From the NCBI RefSeq assembly GCF_017565645.3, contig NZ_CP086136.1, forward strand, positions 620,001-684,000: 64,000 nucleotides of DNA, written 5' to 3'. A program made the position numbers and the translations under genes. The DNA comes from Bradyrhizobium barranii subsp. barranii. Lineage in GTDB: Bacteria; Pseudomonadota; Alphaproteobacteria; Rhizobiales; Xanthobacteraceae. Positions within the stretch are counted from its first letter, which is position 1; every line of letters begins with the position of its first letter. Shown piece after piece: positions 42,828-51,871 of the stretch. The notes under the pieces were generated by a model that was given only the letters and a program-made list of their open reading frames with translations, searched no databases and was not told where the DNA came from.

Positions 42828-43721
42828 TCAGCGCGGGCCGAGCAGCCGGTCGTACTGGGCCTTCACGGTGGCATAGCATTCGCACGCCGTCTGGCGCAGG
42901 CCGTCCAGGTTGAGGATCTGGATGTGTCCGCGGCTGTAGTGGATGAAATTGGCGTGCTGCAACGTATTGGCGACCAGCGACACGCTGTTGCGGCGCGCCC
43001 CGATCATCTGCGCCATCGCCTCCTGGGTCAGCAGCAGCCGGTAATCGCCCGACAGGTCATGGGTGTGCAGCAGGCAACGCGACAGCCGCGATTCCACCGG
43101 ATGGGCGGCGTTGCAGCCCGCGGTCTGCTGGACCTGTGCGTAGACGGCCAGCCCGTGACGGGTGAGCAGCGTCCGCAAGGTGCTGCTCTGGTCGGCCGCG
43201 TCGCGCAGCCGGTCGAGGTCCATCACGGAGGCGGCACCGGGGACCAGCACGATTGCCGTGTTCAGCGCGCAGGCATCGCCCATGGTCGAGAGCGTTCCCA
43301 GCAGGCTGTCGCGGCCGACCATGGCGACCTGCACATGCTCGCCCTTGGCGAGTTCCACCACCAGCGAGATGACGCCGCGGTGGGGGAAGTAGGCGCGCTT
43401 GAGCGTTTCGCCGGTCTCCACCAGGATCGCTTCGTGCGGCAGATCGATCATGCGCAAATGCGGGCGGATCAATTCGTAATCCTCCGCCGACAGTGCGGAC
43501 AGGAAACCGTTGGATGGGCGCACCATCGTTTCCAAGACTGCCTCCGTCTCATCAGCCCCCGAACTCGAAGCGAACGGGCTGCTCGCTGCACGGACAAGTT
43601 TGATCATGTTCTCGTCGGGATATATTGGCAATTGGGACAAGATGTCCGGTTGCGATGGCGCCTCTGCTGCACTGTGTGCAAACCGGCATGCAGCAGGCCG
43701 GTTGCGCCGGGCTATCTTCAT
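42828..43721 (-). CDS. Crp/Fnr-family regulator (paralogue 1)
   Basis: 297 residues if begun at the ATG at 43721, which overlaps the stop of the upstream paralogue (ATGA). The first ~65 residues look unconserved, and an internal ATG at 43526 (MVRPSNGFLSALSAEDYELI) could be the true start. Cyclic-nucleotide-like beta barrel (DLPHEAILVETGE, YFPHRGVISLVVELAKGEHV, VAMVGRDSLLG) and a C-terminal helix-turn-helix (LTQEAMAQMIGARRNSVSLV, LQHANFIHYSRGHIQIL). No cysteine cluster as in Fnr, so not an obvious oxygen sensor. Coupled to its paralogue. Confidence 0.87.
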   Translation of the reverse strand: MKIARRNRPAACRFAHSAAEAPSQPDILSQLPIYPDENMIKLVRAASSPFASSSGADETEAVLETMVRPSNGFLSALSAEDYELIRPHLRMIDLPHEAILVETGETLKRAYFPHRGVISLVVELAKGEHVQVAMVGRDSLLGTLSTMGDACALNTAIVLVPGAASVMDLDRLRDAADQSSTLRTLLTRHGLAVYAQVQQTAGCNAAHPVESRLSRCLLHTHDLSGDYRLLLTQEAMAQMIGARRNSVSLVANTLQHANFIHYSRGHIQILNLDGLRQTACECYATVKAQYDRLLGPR

Positions 43722-44428
43722 CGCGGGGCTCCCAGCAGGCGGGCGTGGCAGCCCTTCACCGCCGCATAGCAGTCGCAGGACCTCGTCTCCAATGCGCGCT
43801 CGTCGACGATCTCGATCTGGCCGCGGGTGTAGTGAATGATGCCGGCGCGCTGGAGCGCATTTGCGACGAGGGAAATCGCGTTGCGCCGTACGCCCATCAT
43901 CTGCGCCAGCGTCTCCTGTGTCAGCGGAAGGAACTTGCTATCGGACAGGTCACGGGCACGCAGGAGCCAACGCGCCAGTCGCGCTTCGACCGGGTGCACC
44001 GTATTGCACAGCACGGATTGCTGCGCATGCGCGAGCAGCGCCTGCTCGTGGCGGATCATCAGGCCGCGAAACTGCGCGCTTGCGGCCGCCACCGCCCGGA
44101 AGGCCGCGATTTCGAGCACGGACGCAGTCCCGGGGAAGAGCACGGCGGCATCCGTCGGAGCGATGCCGTCGGCAAGGGCGGCGCCGGCGCCGACGGCGCT
44201 GTCGCGGCCCAGCATCGCGACCTCGATCATCTGTCCCTCGGAGAGACCCACCGTGATCGAAACGGATCCGCCGTGCGGGAAGTAGACATGTCGCAGCCCG
44301 GCGCCTGCCTCGGCCAAGACAGATTCCCTGACCATTTCGACTGTCGCGAGATGGGGGCGCAGCAGATCGAAATCCGCCGCGCCGAGCATTTGCAGCAACT
44401 GGTTGGACGGGTGGCCGCTCGCGGTCAT
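43718..44428 (-). CDS. Crp/Fnr-family regulator (paralogue 2)
   Basis: 236 residues from ATG 44428 (MTASGHPSNQLLQMLGAADF). Same architecture as the downstream paralogue: barrel with VYFPHGGSVSITVGLSEGQM, VAMLGRDSAVGAG, then LTQETLAQMMGVRRNAISLV, LQRAGIIHYTRGQIEIVDE. The pair are clear duplicates with matching HPVEARLARWLL / HPVESRLSRCLL segments. The upstream frame to 44608 starts only at TTG and is rejected. Transcriptional regulator; signal unknown. Confidence 0.88.
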   Translation of the reverse strand: MTASGHPSNQLLQMLGAADFDLLRPHLATVEMVRESVLAEAGAGLRHVYFPHGGSVSITVGLSEGQMIEVAMLGRDSAVGAGAALADGIAPTDAAVLFPGTASVLEIAAFRAVAAASAQFRGLMIRHEQALLAHAQQSVLCNTVHPVEARLARWLLRARDLSDSKFLPLTQETLAQMMGVRRNAISLVANALQRAGIIHYTRGQIEIVDERALETRSCDCYAAVKGCHARLLGAPR

Positions 44429-44865
44429 GCAGGTCAATCCGGCGCGTTCATTAGGACGATCGGGCGCCGCGCCCTGTGCGTCATCCAGTTGCACGGCGAC
44501 CAAAACATATTGTAAAGGTTGTGGTGCCGTCCATATACCCGTTGGGGGGCAGACAGGCTGCGGCATTTGCGGCGGAAATTGAGAAACGCACGCTGATCCG
44601 CGCGTCAATTAGGGGCGTCCGTCTTGCGCCGGGCGGCAGGAAAAAGCGGCAAGAGGGCTGTCATGAGCCGCTAGCATCGCATCTGCGCCATCATCGGACC
44701 CCGGCCGGCACCTGCGGCTTCCCCTTAAGCGCGCATTCTCGCCATCCGGGACTGGTCTGCGCGACTTCGCGACTCCGCGACTGTCGCACCTGCCCGTGAT
44801 TTCTCGACAGGACCGTTGACGCTTGCGGCCATCAAGTGTTTCGACCCCAGCCAGAGGAGAGCGGC
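44429..44865. other. Divergent intergenic region
   Basis: About 440 bases between the divergent Crp/Fnr pair and the receiver gene at 44866. Short frames only. It presumably carries both promoters; no consensus box was recognised. Confidence 0.45.
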
Positions 44866-45339
44866 GTGGCCCACGGTTTGATTTTTGAATCGCCGAGACG
44901 GGAAGCTCAAACGGGCACGGCGGATCTGCACCATATTCTCGTTGTCGACGACGATCCGATGATGTGCATGGCGATCGAGATCTATCTGCAGCGGAATCAT
45001 TTCCGGGTGACGATTGCCGACGGAGGAGAAGCCGGCCTCCGCGCTCTCGAGAACGAACTGGTCGATCTGATGATGATCGACATCTTCATGCCGCATATCC
45101 GCGGGTTCGAGTCGATCCGGATCTTGCGCGAGAGCGCGCCGGCCATTCCGCTGATTGCGATGTCCGGCTACGCCTTCGCAAATTTGAACGCGCCCGCACC
45201 CGACTTCCTCCGGATGGCGCCGGAGCTCGGCGCTGCGCGTTGCCTTCGCAAGCCGTTTACACCGGATGCGTTACTCGCTGCCATCAAGGATTGCCTCGCG
45301 GCGCATCGTGCTGTCTCCGCAATTGGGTTAGCGCGGTAG
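44866..45339 (+). CDS. Single-domain response regulator (receiver A)
   Basis: 157 residues from GTG 44866, chosen for the GAGGAGAGCGGC site. One receiver domain: HHILVVDDDPMMCMAIEIYL, phospho-Asp in LMMIDIFMPHIRG, IAMSGYAF for the Ser/Thr switch, Lys in CLRKPFTPDALLAAIKDCL. It shares with the receiver at 56233-56646 the unusual insert APDFLRMAPELGAARCL, so the two are paralogues. No output domain; it probably acts by protein contact, or as a phosphate sink for the kinases around it. Confidence 0.88.
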   Translation: MAHGLIFESPRREAQTGTADLHHILVVDDDPMMCMAIEIYLQRNHFRVTIADGGEAGLRALENELVDLMMIDIFMPHIRGFESIRILRESAPAIPLIAMSGYAFANLNAPAPDFLRMAPELGAARCLRKPFTPDALLAAIKDCLAAHRAVSAIGLAR

Positions 45340-45747
45340 CAATCGCGACGGCCGTGAAATAAGCGTCCGTTTACCGCAAGCGCAGCTGTTGCGGATTGAG
45401 CAGGCGAGCAGCGGGCGGCGGTGTGAGCGATTCTGATTGCGCGTGATTTGATTCAATTCGCGCGGCCCGTGCATATCGTCCTTCGCCGACGGGATTTTTT
45501 GCGCACGTCGCAGTGTTGTTATCGGAGCGTTTACCTATCGCGCCTGTCGCGCGAGATGCGGCGCCGCTTTTGTCGCAAGACGCTATCGCAGGCCTCGAAG
45601 CGCAAACTTGTCTTCAATATCCGTATTAGCACGGAGGCTGAAATTAACGGGACCGTGAAAGGGGTTGTCTAACGATCCAACCGCGGACCTCCGCCGAACT
45701 CCAGGTGCGGCCCAGGCGTCGAAGTCCGGCTCAGTAAGGCGTAGCTC
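45340..45747 (+). promoter_or_regulatory. Upstream region of the chemotaxis operon
   Basis: About 410 bases before cheA. Frames are short and poorly supported (a 74-codon frame at 45448 has no ribosome site and was rejected). The cheA promoter should lie here; no clear sigma-factor consensus was recognised. Confidence 0.4.
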
Positions 45748-48534
45748 ATGGATGATCTGTTGCGGGAGTTTTTGACGGAGACCAGCGAGAGCCTGGACAC
45801 CGTCGACAATCAGTTGGTGAAGTTCGAGCAGGAGCCGAACAACGCCAAGATCCTGGATAACATCTTCCGCCTGGTCCACACCATCAAGGGCACGTGCGGC
45901 TTCCTCGGTCTGCCGCGGCTTGAAGCGCTGGCGCATGCCGGCGAGACCCTGATGAGCAAATTCCGTGACGGCATGCCGGTGACGGCCGGCGCGGTGACGG
46001 TGATCCTGTCCTCGATCGACCGCATCAAGGAGATCCTCGCCGGCCTCGAGGCGACCGAAGCCGAGCCCGAAGGCAACGACCGCGATCTCATCGACAAGCT
46101 GGAAGCGATGGTCGAGCAGGGCATGGCGGCGATGGCCGCAGGTGCTGTTGCTGATGCACCGCCGCTCGTGCCGGAAGCTCCCACTCCCGTCGAAGCAAAG
46201 GTTGCACCGTCGAAAGAAAAAGAAATGACCGAGGGTTCGCTGATCGACCAGACCCTAGAGCGTCCGCTGCGTCCGGGCGAAGTCTCGCTCGACGAGCTCG
46301 AGCGCGCCTTCCGCGAGACCGCGATCGAAGCGCCGGCCCCCGTCGCCAAGGCCGAGCCCGCGCCGGCTGCTGAAGCTCCCGCGCCCGCCGCCAAGGAAGC
46401 TGCGAAGCCCGCCAAGGAGAAGGCCGCGCCGAAGAAGTCGATGGCCGACGAGGGCGCCGCCGAGGGCGACCGCATCGCCAACCAGTCGATCCGCGTCAAC
46501 GTGGATACGCTGGAGCACCTGATGACCATGGTCTCCGAGCTGGTCCTGACCCGCAACCAGCTGCTGGAGATCTCCCGCCGCAACGAGGACACCGAGTTCA
46601 AGGTGCCGTTGCAGCGCCTGTCCAACGTCACCGCCGAGCTGCAGGAAGGCGTCATGAAGACGCGCATGCAGCCGATCGGCAATGCCTGGCAGAAGCTGCC
46701 CCGCATCGTCCGCGATCTGTCGAGCGAACTCGGCAAGCAGATCGAGCTGGAGATGCACGGCGCCGACACCGAGCTCGACCGCCAGGTGCTCGACCTGATC
46801 AAGGACCCGCTCACCCACATGGTGCGCAACTCCGCCGACCACGGCCTGGAGACCCCCGCCGAGCGGCTCGCGTCCGGCAAGGGCGAGCAGGGCACCATCC
46901 GCCTGTCCGCCTATCACGAGGGCGGCCACATCATCATCTGCATCGCGGACAACGGCCGCGGCCTCAACACCGAGAGGATCAAGGCCAAGGCGATCTCCTC
47001 AGGTCTCGTCACCGAGGCCGAGCTCGAGAAGATGAGCGAAGCCCAGATCCACAAGTTCATCTTCGCGCCCGGCTTCTCCACGGCAGCTGCGATCACCTCG
47101 GTCTCCGGCCGCGGCGTCGGCATGGACGTGGTGCGCACCAATATCGACCAGATCGGCGGCACCATCGACATCAAGTCGGTGGCCGGCGAGGGTTCCTCCG
47201 TCACCATCAAGATCCCGCTGACCTTGGCCATCGTCTCGGCGCTGATCGTCGAGGCCGCCGGCGACCGCTTCGCGATCCCGCAGCTCTCGGTGGTCGAGCT
47301 CGTCCGTGCCCGCGCCAACTCCGAGCACCGCATCGAGCGCATCAAGGACACCGCTGTCCTCAGGTTGCGCAACAAGCTCTTGCCGCTGATCCACCTCAAG
47401 AAGCTGCTCAAGATCGACGACGGCGCCGCCTCCGATCCCGAGAACGGTTTTATCGTGGTGACCCAGGTCGGCAGCCAGACCTTTGGCATCGTCGTCGACG
47501 GCGTGTTCCACACCGAAGAGATCGTGGTCAAGCCGATGTCGACGAAGCTCCGTCACATCGACATGTTCTCCGGCAACACCATTCTGGGCGATGGCGCTGT
47601 CATCATGATCATCGATCCCAACGGCATTGCCAAGGCGCTCGGCGCCGCCGGCTCCTCGGCCCATGACATGGGCGACGAGAATGGCGCGCATCACATCGGA
47701 AGTGGCGAGCAGACCACCTCGCTCCTCGTGTTCCGCGCTGGCTCCAGCCAGCCCAAGGCGGTCCCGCTCGGGCTCGTTACCCGCCTGGAAGAGCTGCCGG
47801 CCGACAAGATCGAGTTCAGCAACGGCCGCTACATGGTGCAGTATCGCGAGCAGCTGATGCCGCTCGTCGCCATGGAGAGCGTCACCATTGCGAGCCAGGG
47901 CGCCCAGCCGATCCTGGTGTTTGCGGACGACGGCCGCTCCATGGGCCTCGTCGTCGACGAGATCATCGACATCGTCGAGGAACGGCTCAACATCGAGGTC
48001 GGCGGCTCCGCCTCCGGCATTCTCGGCTCGGCCGTGATCAAGGGCCAGGCCACCGAGGTGATCGACGTCGGCCACTTCCTCCCCATGGCGTTCGCCGACT
48101 GGTTCACCCGCAAGGAGATGAAGCCGTCGCAGCACTCGCAGTCGGTGCTGCTGGTCGACGACTCGGCCTTCTTCCGTAACATGCTGGCCCCGGTGCTGAA
48201 GGCGGCCGGCTACCGCGTCCGCACCGCGCCGACCGCGCAGGAGGGCCTGGCTGCACTGCGTGCGCAGAGCTTCGACGTGGTCCTGACCGACATCGAGATG
48301 CCCGACATGAACGGGTTCGAGTTCGCCGAAGTGATCCGCTCCGACACCAATCTGGGCGCGATGCCGATCATCGGCCTGTCCGCGCTGGTGTCGCCGGCGG
48401 CGATCGAGCGCGGCCGTCAGGCCGGCTTCCACGACTATGTTGCCAAGTTCGACCGTCCCGGTCTGATCGCGGCGCTGAAGGAACAGACCGCGGGCGCCGC
48501 CGGCGCCTCCGAGCTGAGCCGGGCAGCGGCGTAA
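45748..48534 (+). CDS. cheA: Chemotaxis histidine kinase CheA, hybrid with two CheW-like domains and a receiver
   Basis: 928 residues, longer than classical CheA. Hpt domain with phospho-His44 in LVHTIKGTCGFLGL; an Ala/Pro/Glu/Lys linker (~130-240); dimerisation helices from ~241 (RVNVDTLEHLMTMVSELVLT); ATPase domain with N-box MVRNSADHGLETPAER (~357), ADNGRGL (~397) and GRGVGMDVVR (~454). A first CheW-like regulatory domain starts at ~491 and a second at ~657 (TSLLVFRAGSSQPKAVPLGL). A receiver follows from ~798 (LLVDDSAFFRNML, VVLTDIEMPDMNGFEF). First gene of cheA-cheW-cheY-cheR. The receiver may act as a phosphate sink. Confidence 0.96.
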   Translation: MDDLLREFLTETSESLDTVDNQLVKFEQEPNNAKILDNIFRLVHTIKGTCGFLGLPRLEALAHAGETLMSKFRDGMPVTAGAVTVILSSIDRIKEILAGLEATEAEPEGNDRDLIDKLEAMVEQGMAAMAAGAVADAPPLVPEAPTPVEAKVAPSKEKEMTEGSLIDQTLERPLRPGEVSLDELERAFRETAIEAPAPVAKAEPAPAAEAPAPAAKEAAKPAKEKAAPKKSMADEGAAEGDRIANQSIRVNVDTLEHLMTMVSELVLTRNQLLEISRRNEDTEFKVPLQRLSNVTAELQEGVMKTRMQPIGNAWQKLPRIVRDLSSELGKQIELEMHGADTELDRQVLDLIKDPLTHMVRNSADHGLETPAERLASGKGEQGTIRLSAYHEGGHIIICIADNGRGLNTERIKAKAISSGLVTEAELEKMSEAQIHKFIFAPGFSTAAAITSVSGRGVGMDVVRTNIDQIGGTIDIKSVAGEGSSVTIKIPLTLAIVSALIVEAAGDRFAIPQLSVVELVRARANSEHRIERIKDTAVLRLRNKLLPLIHLKKLLKIDDGAASDPENGFIVVTQVGSQTFGIVVDGVFHTEEIVVKPMSTKLRHIDMFSGNTILGDGAVIMIIDPNGIAKALGAAGSSAHDMGDENGAHHIGSGEQTTSLLVFRAGSSQPKAVPLGLVTRLEELPADKIEFSNGRYMVQYREQLMPLVAMESVTIASQGAQPILVFADDGRSMGLVVDEIIDIVEERLNIEVGGSASGILGSAVIKGQATEVIDVGHFLPMAFADWFTRKEMKPSQHSQSVLLVDDSAFFRNMLAPVLKAAGYRVRTAPTAQEGLAALRAQSFDVVLTDIEMPDMNGFEFAEVIRSDTNLGAMPIIGLSALVSPAAIERGRQAGFHDYVAKFDRPGLIAALKEQTAGAAGASELSRAAA

Positions 48535-48561
48535 CGGCACTGGGGATCAGGAGATACCGCT

Positions 48562-49038
48562 ATGAGCAACAAGAAGACGCAGATCGGCGAAGGCGCCATG
48601 GTCGAATACGTCACCGCGATGATCGGCGGCCAGCTGTTCGGCCTGCCGATCTCCCGGGTCCAGGACGTGTTCATGCCCGAGCGCGTCACCCGCGTTCCCC
48701 TGTCCTCGCGCGAGATCGCGGGGGTGCTGAACCTGCGCGGCCGCATCGTCACCGTGGTCGACATGCGCGCCCGGCTCGGCCTGCCCAAGCCCGAGGACGG
48801 CAAGACCCCGATGGCGGTCGGCGTCGACCTGCGCGGTGAATCCTACGGCCTCCTGATCGACCAGATCGGCGAGGTGCTGCGGCTTGCCGAGGCCGGCATG
48901 GAAGAGAACCCCGTCAACCTCGACCCCCGCATGGCCAAGCTTGCCGGCGGCGTCCACCGCCTCGACGGCCAGCTCATGGTCGTCCTCGACGTCGATCGCG
49001 TCCTCGAGCTTAAAACCGAAGTGCAAATGGCTGCCTGA
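48562..49038 (+). CDS. cheW: Chemotaxis coupling protein CheW
   Basis: 158 residues. Beta-barrel adaptor linking chemoreceptors to CheA: VEYVTAMIGGQLFGLPISRV, RVPLSSREIAGVLNLRGRIV (the conserved NLRG-I signature), TVVDMRARLGLP, GLLIDQIGEVLRL, LMVVLDVDRVL. AGGAGATACCGCT precedes the ATG. 27 bases after cheA and 32 before cheY, so one transcript. Confidence 0.96.
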   Translation: MSNKKTQIGEGAMVEYVTAMIGGQLFGLPISRVQDVFMPERVTRVPLSSREIAGVLNLRGRIVTVVDMRARLGLPKPEDGKTPMAVGVDLRGESYGLLIDQIGEVLRLAEAGMEENPVNLDPRMAKLAGGVHRLDGQLMVVLDVDRVLELKTEVQMAA

Positions 49039-49070
49039 GCTAACCGAAACATCGAAGCCGGAGAACCAAA

Positions 49071-49457
49071 ATGAAGACATGTTTGGTGGTCGATGATTCC
49101 AGCGTCGTGCGAAAGATCGCGCGCCGGATCCTGGAAGGCCTGGAATTCGAAGTTACCGAGGCCGAGGACGGCTCGAAGGCGCTGGAGATCTGCCAGCGGC
49201 AGTTGCCCGATGCGGTGCTGCTCGACTGGAACATGCCCGTGATGGACGGCTTCGAGTTCATGGGCCACATGCGCCGCCTGCCCGGCGGCGACCAGCCGAA
49301 GGTGGTGTTCTGCACCACCGAGAACAACGTGGCTCATATCGCCCAGGCGCTCAGCGGCGGCGCCAACGAGTACATTATGAAGCCCTTCGATAAAGACATC
49401 ATCGCCGACAAATTCGCTGAAGTCGGCTTGATCCCGGTCGGACAAGCCATGGTCTGA
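49071..49457 (+). CDS. cheY: Chemotaxis response regulator CheY
   Basis: 128 residues, single receiver. Acidic pair DD at 8-9, phospho-Asp52 in LLDWNMPVMDGFEF, Thr switch in VVFCTTENN, Lys in YIMKPFDKD. Binds the flagellar switch or acts as a phosphate sink when phosphorylated by CheA. GGAGAACCAAA ribosome site; inside the cheAWYR operon. Confidence 0.95.
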   Translation: MKTCLVVDDSSVVRKIARRILEGLEFEVTEAEDGSKALEICQRQLPDAVLLDWNMPVMDGFEFMGHMRRLPGGDQPKVVFCTTENNVAHIAQALSGGANEYIMKPFDKDIIADKFAEVGLIPVGQAMV

Positions 49458-49516
49458 GTATCTGGCCCGAGCGTTTGAGCCAGAGTGTCCCCAGTACAGC
49501 TTCCGAGAGGCTATCC

Positions 49517-50398
49517 GTGACCCCGACCGAGTATGAGTATCTGCGTAAGTTCCTGAGGGATCATTCCGGGCTCGACCTGTCCGCAGACAAGCAATATCTG
49601 ATCGAAAGCCGGTTGTTGCCGCTCGCCCGCAAGGCCGGGCTCTCCGGGATCAGCGAGCTCGTGCAGAAGCTGCAGGGCGGCTCGAGCGCGCTCGTCACCA
49701 GCGTGGTCGAAGCCATGACCACCAACGAGACCTTCTTCTTCCGCGACAAGGTCCCGTTCGATCATTTCCGCGACACCATCATGCCTGAGGTCATCAAGGC
49801 GCGCGCCGGCCGACGGAGCGTGCGCATCTGGTGCGCCGCCGGCTCGACCGGGCAGGAGCCCTATTCGCTGGCGATGTGCCTGAAGGAGATGGGCGCGGCC
49901 CTGACCGGCTGGCGCATCGAGATCATCGCGACCGACCTGTCGCAGGAGGTGCTCGAGGAGGCCAAGGCCGGCATCTATAGCCAGTTCGAGGTGCAGCGCG
50001 GCCTGCCGATCCAGATGCTGATGAAATATTTCAAGCAGACCGGCGAGACGTGGCAGATCAATCCCGAGCTGCGCGCGATGATCCAGCACCGGCAACTCAA
50101 CCTGCTGCATGATTTTGCCCAGCTCGGTACCTTCGACGTCATCTTCTGCCGCAACGTGCTGATCTATTTCGACCAGGACACCAAGATCAACATCTTCAAC
50201 CGCCTCGCCCGCCAGATCGAGGGAGACGGCTTCCTGGTGCTGGGTGCAGCCGAAACCGTGGTCGGACTGACCGACACGTTCAGGCCGATCCCGGATCGTC
50301 GCGGCCTCTACAAGCCGAACGATCCGCGTGCAGCGGCAACCAAACCGGCTCTCGCCGGCGCCGCGCCGCCGCGCATGGCGGTGTTGGCAGGACGATAG
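49517..50398 (+). CDS. cheR: Chemoreceptor methyltransferase CheR
   Basis: 293 residues from GTG 49517 with GAGAGG upstream; a TTG at 49475 is a weaker alternative. N-terminal helical domain (YEYLRKFLRDHSGLDLSADK), then the SAM-binding domain: VRIWCAAGSTGQEPYSLAMC, IEIIATDLSQEVLEEAKAGI, FDVIFCRNVLIYFD, FLVLGAAETV. Methylates glutamates on chemoreceptors. No cheB methylesterase follows, unlike the usual alphaproteobacterial order. A PilZ-like gene follows after 2 bases. Confidence 0.95.
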   Translation: MTPTEYEYLRKFLRDHSGLDLSADKQYLIESRLLPLARKAGLSGISELVQKLQGGSSALVTSVVEAMTTNETFFFRDKVPFDHFRDTIMPEVIKARAGRRSVRIWCAAGSTGQEPYSLAMCLKEMGAALTGWRIEIIATDLSQEVLEEAKAGIYSQFEVQRGLPIQMLMKYFKQTGETWQINPELRAMIQHRQLNLLHDFAQLGTFDVIFCRNVLIYFDQDTKINIFNRLARQIEGDGFLVLGAAETVVGLTDTFRPIPDRRGLYKPNDPRAAATKPALAGAAPPRMAVLAGR

Positions 50399-50400
50399 GC

Positions 50401-50718
50401 ATGGCAGAGGATGGCAAGGGCGCGGAGCGCGTCACGTTCAGTCGTGGCTATGATGTCTGCATCATGGCGATCGACGGCACGTGGCGGCGCGACTGCAAGC
50501 TCAATGCGATTTCCGACACCGATGCCATCCTCACCGTGGATGGCTCGATCCAGGGATTGAACCTGAAGGAATTCTTCCTGCTGCTGTCGTCGACCGGACT
50601 CGCCTATCGCCGTTGCGAGCTGGTGCGCGTCAACGGTGCCGAAATGGACATCCAGTTCCTGCGCGGCAAGAACCGGAAGAAGCGCGGCGCCGCCGGCGGC
50701 CGTGACGAGGCAGCGTGA
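50401..50718 (+). CDS. PilZ-like domain protein
   Basis: 105 residues. The fold pattern of short PilZ proteins is visible: RVTFSRGYDVCIMAIDGTWR, CKLNAISDTDAILTVDGS, FFLLLSSTGLAYRRCELVRV, MDIQFLRGKNRKKRG. The c-di-GMP motifs are imperfect: an RxxxxR-like start and NAISDTDAIL in place of [DN]xSxxG. It may bind c-di-GMP weakly or serve as a protein adaptor. Translated in the cheR operon (2-base gap), so probably couples motility to c-di-GMP. Confidence 0.72.
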   Translation: MAEDGKGAERVTFSRGYDVCIMAIDGTWRRDCKLNAISDTDAILTVDGSIQGLNLKEFFLLLSSTGLAYRRCELVRVNGAEMDIQFLRGKNRKKRGAAGGRDEAA

Positions 50719-50873
50719 TCACCAGATAGGCCTCGTCCCGCGCGCCCCGTCGCCGCTTTCCGCGACGTTGGTTCATATTTGCTAAAACATCCGGACGAAT
50801 TCGCCGCACCGGCTTTACGTGGCCTAAGCGCGAGCCGTGTAGCAATTGCCCGTCTCAATCTCAGGATACGGCA

Positions 50874-51377
50874 ATGCCCCGAAGTTCCCTCTCCCCCATC
50901 CCGTCAAATCTGCCCGACGTCGCCGAGCGGCGTGCGCTTCAGCTCCTGGTGGTCGACGACGACGCCACGCAGCGCAGCCTGATCACGGTCGCCGCCAGGC
51001 AGGCCGGCCATGAAGTCACGGTGGCGCCGTCCGTCGCCGAGGCGATCGAGAAGCTCCGCGCCGCCCGCTTCGACTGCGTGACGCTCGATCTCGTGCTGGA
51101 GGATGGCGACGGCATCGACGTGCTGCGCGAGATGGCGGCGGCGAAATTCGCAGGCCATGTGATCGTCATCAGCGGTATGGACGGCAAGCGTCGCAGCGCC
51201 GCCCGCAGCTTCGCCCGTTCCGTCGGGATCCAGCTCCAGGGCCTGCCGAAGCCGCTCGATCTCGCCGCGCTGCGGATCAGCCTCGCCAATCTCGGCAAGA
51301 CCGCAATGGGGCTGCCGGCGATCCACACCTGGGGTGGCGTCGCTACCGACGCGATCGTGGAACGGCACCGCGCCTGA
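50874..51377 (+). CDS. Single-domain response regulator
   Basis: 167 residues. Short N-terminal tail, then a receiver: LQLLVVDDDATQRSLITVAA, phospho-Asp in CVTLDLVLEDGDGIDV, VIVISGMDGKRR, and Lys in GLPKPLDLAALRISL. A tail of ~25 residues follows. No output domain. Lies 156 bases after the PilZ-like gene, possibly in the same transcript. Kinase unknown. Confidence 0.87.
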   Translation: MPRSSLSPIPSNLPDVAERRALQLLVVDDDATQRSLITVAARQAGHEVTVAPSVAEAIEKLRAARFDCVTLDLVLEDGDGIDVLREMAAAKFAGHVIVISGMDGKRRSAARSFARSVGIQLQGLPKPLDLAALRISLANLGKTAMGLPAIHTWGGVATDAIVERHRA

Positions 51378-51431
51378 GGCGCGGAGCTGCCATGCGATCG
51401 GACGCGGGCACTGCGCCGCGCCGGTCGCAAT

Positions 51432-51722
51432 TCAAGCCGGATTGCCGGATTCAGACAGGTATTGCAGGGCGTGGCCGAGGCCTGCCCGGCAGGCGTTGAG
51501 AGCGGCGTTCGCGGTGGCATAACGCGGCGTGACGTCGTCGAGTATGAAGACGTCGGCGGAACCTTCCGGATCGTTGCTGTGTTCTTGATCCATGGCTGCG
51601 GCGATCCGGCGCATACTGGTCTCGATCTGTGCGATCAGCAAGCGAAGGTCTGCGGCGATCAATCGTTGGCTGTCGGCCTCGGATGTCGCGACCAGCGGCG
51701 GCGTATCGGCCAAATTTAGCAT
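51432..51722 (-). CDS. Small acidic helical protein of unknown function
   Basis: 96 residues: MLNLADTPPLVATSEADSQR, LIAADLRLLIAQIETSMRRI, then VFILDDVTPRYATANAALNA and a C-terminal helix. No signal or membrane segment. The ribosome site GGAGACGGAGAATATCC before ATG 51722 is good. Sits between two response-regulator genes on the opposite strand. Not recognised. Confidence 0.62.
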   Translation of the reverse strand: MLNLADTPPLVATSEADSQRLIAADLRLLIAQIETSMRRIAAAMDQEHSNDPEGSADVFILDDVTPRYATANAALNACRAGLGHALQYLSESGNPA

Positions 51723-51871
51723 GGATATTCTCCGTCTCCTGCAATTAGGCGCAATGCCGCTACTTGTGCGTTAAGTCTATGTCCCGTACAAATACGGGTG
51801 GGCCGAATCCGCGCCGAACGCCATAACGGTTGGCGCGGACGCGAGTCCGTAATGCCAACTGGATGTGGCAC

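Noticed and set aside
45448..45672. 74-codon forward frame before cheA
   Set aside because: No ribosome site, Arg/Cys-rich composition, no family; more likely promoter region.
46999..48540. 513-codon reverse frame opposite cheA
   Set aside because: His/Asp-rich antisense shadow of the CheW and receiver domains of CheA.
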